Shown here: positions 58,526-64,000 of the stretch, one piece after another | How positions within the stretch are numbered: position 1 is the stretch's first letter | How the letters are laid out: every line of letters starts with the position of its first letter | NCBI GenBank assembly: GCA_916610825.1 | Contig: OU744452.1 | Span: forward strand, 2,701,543-2,765,542 | Length of the DNA: 64,000 bases | Reading direction: 5' to 3' | Origin: Haliclystus octoradiatus | Taxonomy: Eukaryota; Cnidaria; Staurozoa; Stauromedusae; Haliclystidae | Translations under genes and position numbers: made by a program | Notes under the pieces: generated by a model | Seen by the model: the letters and a program-made list of their open reading frames with translations, nothing else | What the model was told of the DNA's origin: nothing | Database searches by the model: none

Positions 58526-59549
58526 AGAGTTTCGAATGACCAGCAGCCTTTGCTTTGTTTTGTTGTCTTGATTACAAGAAACGAGGCTAATCCTCTGGAA
58601 AGTGACGTCAGCGCTCACGTCAGAGGATTGTCCTCGTGGCTGTTGCTACGGAAAGACACGACAGAAAGCTCGAGAAAATAGTCTGGTTTATCAATTTCAG
58701 TTTTGGATAAATCTCAATTCTTACTTGTCGAAACGCAAAGTCTATGGCCATAGATATCCAACAAATGTATACGGCTCAAATATAATTAGCAGAATGGGAG
58801 TGACTGTCCGATAATATCTGTCTGAGAAGTTTGACGCAAATCAAAACAACTTGTACTTTCAAAAAATGTACTTTCAAATCAACACTAAATAAATTCATAT
58901 GATTCTAAATTTTACAATTTACGTGCATAAATACTGCAGGTAAACAATGCAATATAAAACATACATAGGTATGTAACTAACTATTTTTAGACGAAGCCTA
59001 CGTGTTTACAAACATAATTTGGAGTCAATGATCAAACAAAGTATCCGTATTAAAAATCGAATTCACCTGGTGTTATAATTAATTTCATTTTGTTTCGGCG
59101 ATAAATTTCGATTTTGAATGCTAACAAATCTCTTCCCGTTCTTTCAATCCCTAATATTCTTGTATCAAGTAAGCACCAACATGAAATTCTGAATCAGTCG
59201 AGTTCAGTTGTAGCTTTCAATGTTTCAACTCTTTCTACCTTCCTCAATTCGTATGACGCTAGTAGCAAGTGAATTGATTTTCGTGGTACACATTTATTCA
59301 AACGTCGAAAGCCCTTACGACGTCCACCTCTATTGCTCTTACAACTTTCCAAAAATTACAAACCAGTTCGTTGATAAACAACTTAGCAGAATGCTTCAAT
59401 GTTCGTTTTACGAAATGTTTTTGCAAAATCGCGTGTCTGTGCAAAGGAGACACAAAGGCGGGCCGTGTATCATGAAAACGAGTGATTGAAATCTGGGTCC
59501 AGATTTCAAAGACATAAATATGCAAAGGCTGCTGGTCATTTTATGGTCT
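58526..59549. mobile_element. TTAA-flanked DNA transposon inside the Penelope ORF
   Basis: Ends AGAGTTTCGAATGACCAGC and GCTGGTCATTTTATGGTCT are inverted copies, sharing AATGACCAGCAGCCTTTGC. TTAA flanks both sides (58522-58525, 59550-59553). The 1,024 bp hold no transposase. The 18-bp core of its ends matches the small MITE at 35485-35631. A TTAA target is piggyBac-like, though the ends do not start with the usual CCC. Confidence 0.85.
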
Positions 59550-59553
59550 TTAA

Positions 59554-60520
59554 ATCCGTCGACTTCTTAGACATTACTTTCAACTTAACCAATGATACCT
59601 TTCAGCCGTACAGAAAACCAAACGACCAACCTATATATATCAACACTAAATCTAATCACCCACCAACAATCTTGAAACACATCCCATTAGCAATCAATCA
59701 ACGAATTTCCGATTTGTCGTCAAATGAAACCATTTTCAAAAATAATAAACCTACATACGAAGACGCCTTAGTAGCTAGTGGCCATGAAACAAACTTCGAC
59801 TACCAACCAAGAACCACACCATCAAACAATAAAAAAAGAAACCGACGCAGGAAAATTACTTGGTTCAACCCACCCTTTAATAAAAGCGTTAAAACAAACA
59901 TCGGCCGAACATTTCTCAGTCTAGTCAAGAAGCACTTTCCGCCATCGCACACTCTACACAAAATTTTCAACTCAAACACACTCAAAGTCAGCTACAGCTG
60001 CACTTCAAACATGAAAACGATAATTACTAATCACAACAAAAATCTAATCAATACAGAAAAGGATGACACCGAAAGTACCAAACTATGCAATTGCCGCGTA
60101 AAAGAAAATTGCCCCTTTAATAACAAATGTCTAATGGAAAGCGTAATTTATAATGCAAAAGTCACGACAGGAGACCAGGTGGAAAAGAATTACATCGGCC
60201 TTACAGAAGGAACATTCAAGACACGCCACACACAGCACATGAGCACATTCAGACATGAAAAACAAACGAACAACACTCAGCTGTCAAAATATATTTGGGA
60301 ATTAAAAAATGAAGCCATTGAATACCAAATTGAATGGACTGCACTATCTACAGCCAAGACATATAGCAACAAATCAAAGAGATGCCAGTTATGCTTAGCT
60401 GAAAAGTACCATATAATATGCGCAAAAAAAGAACTATTAAATAAAAAATCAGAATTAATCTCTAAGTGTAGGCATGAAAATAAATGTTATTTTTCTAATT
60501 ATAAATCCACTAAAACATAA
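59554..60520 (+). pseudogene. Penelope RT C-terminus and GIY-YIG endonuclease
   Basis: Opens within VDFLDITFNL and runs to TAA at 60518. Contains SNHPPTILKHIP, the cysteine cluster CNCRVKENC...C, YIGLTEGTFKTR (YIG plus catalytic Arg region), CLAEKYH and ISKCRHENKC. It is in frame with 57860-58525 once the inserted element and one TTAA are disregarded. Confidence 0.88.
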
Positions 60521-60662
60521 TCTGTAATAACTAACTACCGCATAGGAAATAACTACAAAGAATTATCGCATCTAACAAAACAATAGCCTTTATATTATTT
60601 AACAATAGCCGCGTTTTGTAAGTTTAATTATGAGGTATAATGTATTTTATTGATTAGTTTTA

Positions 60663-60705
60663 ACTGTCTGAGGATCGCATAAAGCGTGAAACTTTAAGTA
60701 ACAGT
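60663..60705 (+). ncRNA. Hammerhead ribozyme motif, right inverted repeat
   Basis: ACUGU (60663-60667), CUGAGGA (60668-60674), UCGC-AUAAA-GCGU (60675-60687), GAAAC (60688-60692), UUUAA, GUA (60698-60700), ACAGU (60701-60705). Predicted cleavage after A60700. Identical to the left copy. Confidence 0.75.
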
Positions 60706-60732
60706 ATCAAAATGTGTAGTCTTTGACTTCTT

Positions 60733-61848
<1,116 letters not shown>

Positions 61849-61849
61849 T

Positions 61850-62285
61850 ATATGGCGAAAGAGTCAAAGAATACACATTCTTTACTATTACTCAAGTTTC
61901 ACGCTTTTCACAGCGATCTTCAGACAGATTTTTTACTCAATGAAAAATATACATCATATCTACGTTCTATGATAAACTCTCCGTAATGCTGCTTTCTATT
62001 GTTTAATTAATACAATGCTATTGTTATTGCTATTGTTGATATAATCAACAAATAATGATGCAACAAATAATCATTTACTGAGAATAAAGGAAACCATCAC
62101 ATTTTTCTACCACTGTATCAACAATAGCAATAACAATTGCAGCATTACGGACAGTTTATCATAGAACGTAGATATCATGTATATTTTTCATTGAGTAAAA
62201 AATCTGCCTGAAGATCGCTGTGAAAAGAGTGAAACTTGAGTAACAGTAAAGATTGTGCATTCTTTGACTCTTTCGCCATATATTA
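61850..62285. mobile_element. Fold-back Penelope derivative with two hammerhead arms
   Basis: The arms ATATGGCGAAAGAGTCAAAG... and its inverse (about 61850-61950 and 62180-62285) enclose about 230 bp that also fold back (CTATTGTTATTGCTATTGTT against AACAATAGCAATAACAAT). Hammerhead cores: minus 61889-61923 (CUGAAGA, CGC/GCG, GAAAC, UUGA, GUA) and plus 62208-62242 (same, stem II decayed). No coding. Flanked by (ATT)n on both sides. Confidence 0.75.
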
Positions 62286-62379
62286 TTATTATTTACCGCT
62301 CTTTCAAATGAAGACATAGAGGCCTATATTATCTGCTATTAGATAAACATAAATTTTATTATTATTATTATTATTAAAT

Positions 62380-62775
62380 GAGTAATTCGTATTTTATACT
62401 TCATAGTAATGATATGCGATAAAAAAATAATAACACAGAGGTTTGCAATATTTCGAAATAATCTTTATTTCATCTTCAGGCAGGTCAGAAAGAGAATGCT
62501 TAATAATTTTACATGGTATTTATGATATTATATGATATATGATATATTTTGTCGTTTTGACCGGCAAATAAAGGAAATTTAACGCTATAGAAAGTGTCAC
62601 TTACATACATATTAAGAATTAGGTTAAACAAAGGTTACTAATTAAAACATGAATATGACCCTATTGTTATATGCGTAAATACATATGACACACAGTATCA
62701 GGTTAACAACTATCAATGTAAAGATATATATATATATTATAGCTATATGTAATACTATGCAACTGATTTTTTATT
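62380..62775. other. No gene; possible degraded repeat end
   Basis: Starts after the (ATT)n near 62375. Minus strand 62441-62479 forms CTGAAGATGAAATAA/TTATTTC then GAAAT, reminiscent of but not matching a hammerhead. Otherwise featureless. Confidence 0.4.
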
Positions 62776-63591
62776 TTATATAAACACTTTACAAAATGCT
62801 GACAAGTTAAATGATGGCAGTTTATTCTTGAATTGACCAATAGTTTTTGATGTTACAATATCATCTGTCAGATTGTTCAAGGAGGGTATTATACGGTTAC
62901 AAATTTGGTTCTGAACGGATTGTGAACGTGGTATTTGTGGAACAATAGGTTTGTAAGTATGACCACGCATTGAGTACTTGTTAATATTATAATTTAAGCT
63001 TAAGTTATTTATTGATAAATCTACAAGGTTATGCATGATTTTAAAAACAGTGCAGAGATCAAAAAACACTCTCCTGCGGTCAAAACTGTCTAGATTTAGT
63101 AAACTCAAACGATTCTTGTATTCTGTATGTAGACGATTGAGTAATCGGAATAATATCCTTGTAAAATATCGTTGGACAGATTCTAACTTTTTACTATCCT
63201 TCACGAGACATGGATTCCATACTGGCGACGAAGATTAGCAACGGACGGACATAAGCAGTGTAAACCCTGAACAATAATTCTACTTTGAATGAAGAAAAGC
63301 ATTTAAAGGTGAAATAACACCAAGATCGTGAACAATATTTACATTGACGAGGGTATGACCAGATATAGAATAATCAGACTCAGGAAAACCTAAATTGCCA
63401 GTTGATAAAACAGAATACTTGTCATATGCAATACGCAATTGCCATGTGTCTGCCCACTCTGTAAGATTACATAATGTTTGAGATAGATCACTCGCATGAT
63501 CCTCATCAGATTTGCGATTACAAAAAAACTTTGCATCGTCACACAGCAAAAATGAAATTCTTATCAAGAAAAATATACTTAATTTAAGCAC
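62776..63591 (-). pseudogene. LINE reverse transcriptase fragment (CR1-like), frameshifted
   Basis: Two frames: 63591-63280 with LCDDAKFF (decayed FADD motif), WADTWQL and HTLVNVNIVHDLGV; and 63204-62776 with LESVQRYFTRILFRLLNRLH, LLNLDSFDRRRVFFDL and a LPSFNLSAFC end. It is a relative of the 25152-26825 RT (same KVQRHFTKR and NIESLEYRRV blocks) but diverged. The 5' part is absent. Confidence 0.8.
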
Positions 63592-64000
63592 TCTTTGAGC
63601 AAATACATTCTTAATTTAAGGATGCTAGTACAAACGTACTTATCCACATTATCCGTGATTCTTATTATAAGTACATTTGTCACAGTTAGAACACAAAATG
63701 TTCGAGCTAAGTATGCTTATTCTTACCAAGCCAAATCTACTATATTGAGAATCAATTATAATTTGCTATAATTATTACTTATAATAATGATAGGGCTAAA
63801 TAGTATCGGTGTACATGGTCATCATTATACTATTGAAACCGCTGTCTGATGGTTACATCAAACATATTTTTCCATACCAGCTTTCTCCTAACGTGAAAAG
63901 TACACTTCCACAATAATGTCGATTGATCAAGGTGAAGCATGTTAGGTTTTGCCTTGAAAAAAATTGGAAGCATTTTCACAGAGTTGGTTGGCCCATGACT
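63592..64000. other. No recognised feature
   Basis: AT-rich sequence with no ORF, repeat or RNA signature that I can support. Confidence 0.5.

Overview
The window is nuclear DNA from an AT-rich metazoan. It has spliced genes with GT/AG introns, long microsatellites, MITEs, and LTR, LINE and Penelope-like retroelements. The host gene set fits an invertebrate animal, possibly a deuterostome. I cannot name the species. There are no bacterial features such as operons with ribosome binding sites or CRISPR.

Host genes, left to right. (1) 993-13078 (+): the 3' part of a 14-exon coiled-coil gene, best read as CEP83 (CCDC41), a centriolar distal-appendage protein. (2) 13932-20332 (-): MAP9/ASAP, a six-exon microtubule-associated protein gene lying tail-to-tail with CEP83. 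(3) 20766-21455 (-): a single-exon LRRC61-like leucine-rich-repeat gene on the same strand just upstream of MAP9. (4) 21671-37394 (+): BCCIP, eight exons, sharing a 215-bp divergent promoter region with LRRC61. (5) 38552-54053 (-): two exons of a LicD/fukutin-related nucleotidyltransferase-fold protein separated by a 14.8-kb intron. All exon joins listed were checked for phase by hand.

Mobile DNA fills the introns and the right flank. BCCIP intron 1 carries a hAT-type element (22425-23252, perfect 8-bp target duplication) and an LTR element with 159-bp LTRs (23491-28865, 4-bp target duplication) that contains a broken APE-type LINE. The LicD intron carries a 7.2-kb segment bounded by 59-bp identical inverted repeats (39236-46443), a decayed Ty3/Gypsy element (48002-52559) and a BEL/Pao scrap. 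The right flank holds a second LINE (about 54503-57250) between two (CATTAT)n arrays, a Penelope-like element (57610-60740), a 1.1-kb (TTA)n tract, a fold-back element, and a third LINE fragment.

The most striking system is a set of Penelope-like elements and derivatives carrying hammerhead-ribozyme motifs. The core is CUGANGA, stem II, GAAAC, a tiny loop, then GUA. A textbook copy sits at 7126-7165, just 3' of a GIY-YIG-encoding Penelope fragment. The element at 57610-60740 is flanked by 227-bp inverted repeats, each with the ribozyme. Shorter inverted pairs or single copies lie at 15168-15358, 31985-32075, 37557-37783, 61850-62285 and 9227-9290. They share a terminal AGTCAAA...ACATT motif, and several abut (ATT)n tracts. 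A 1,024-bp element flanked by TTAA interrupts the Penelope ORF, and removing it brings the two halves back into frame.
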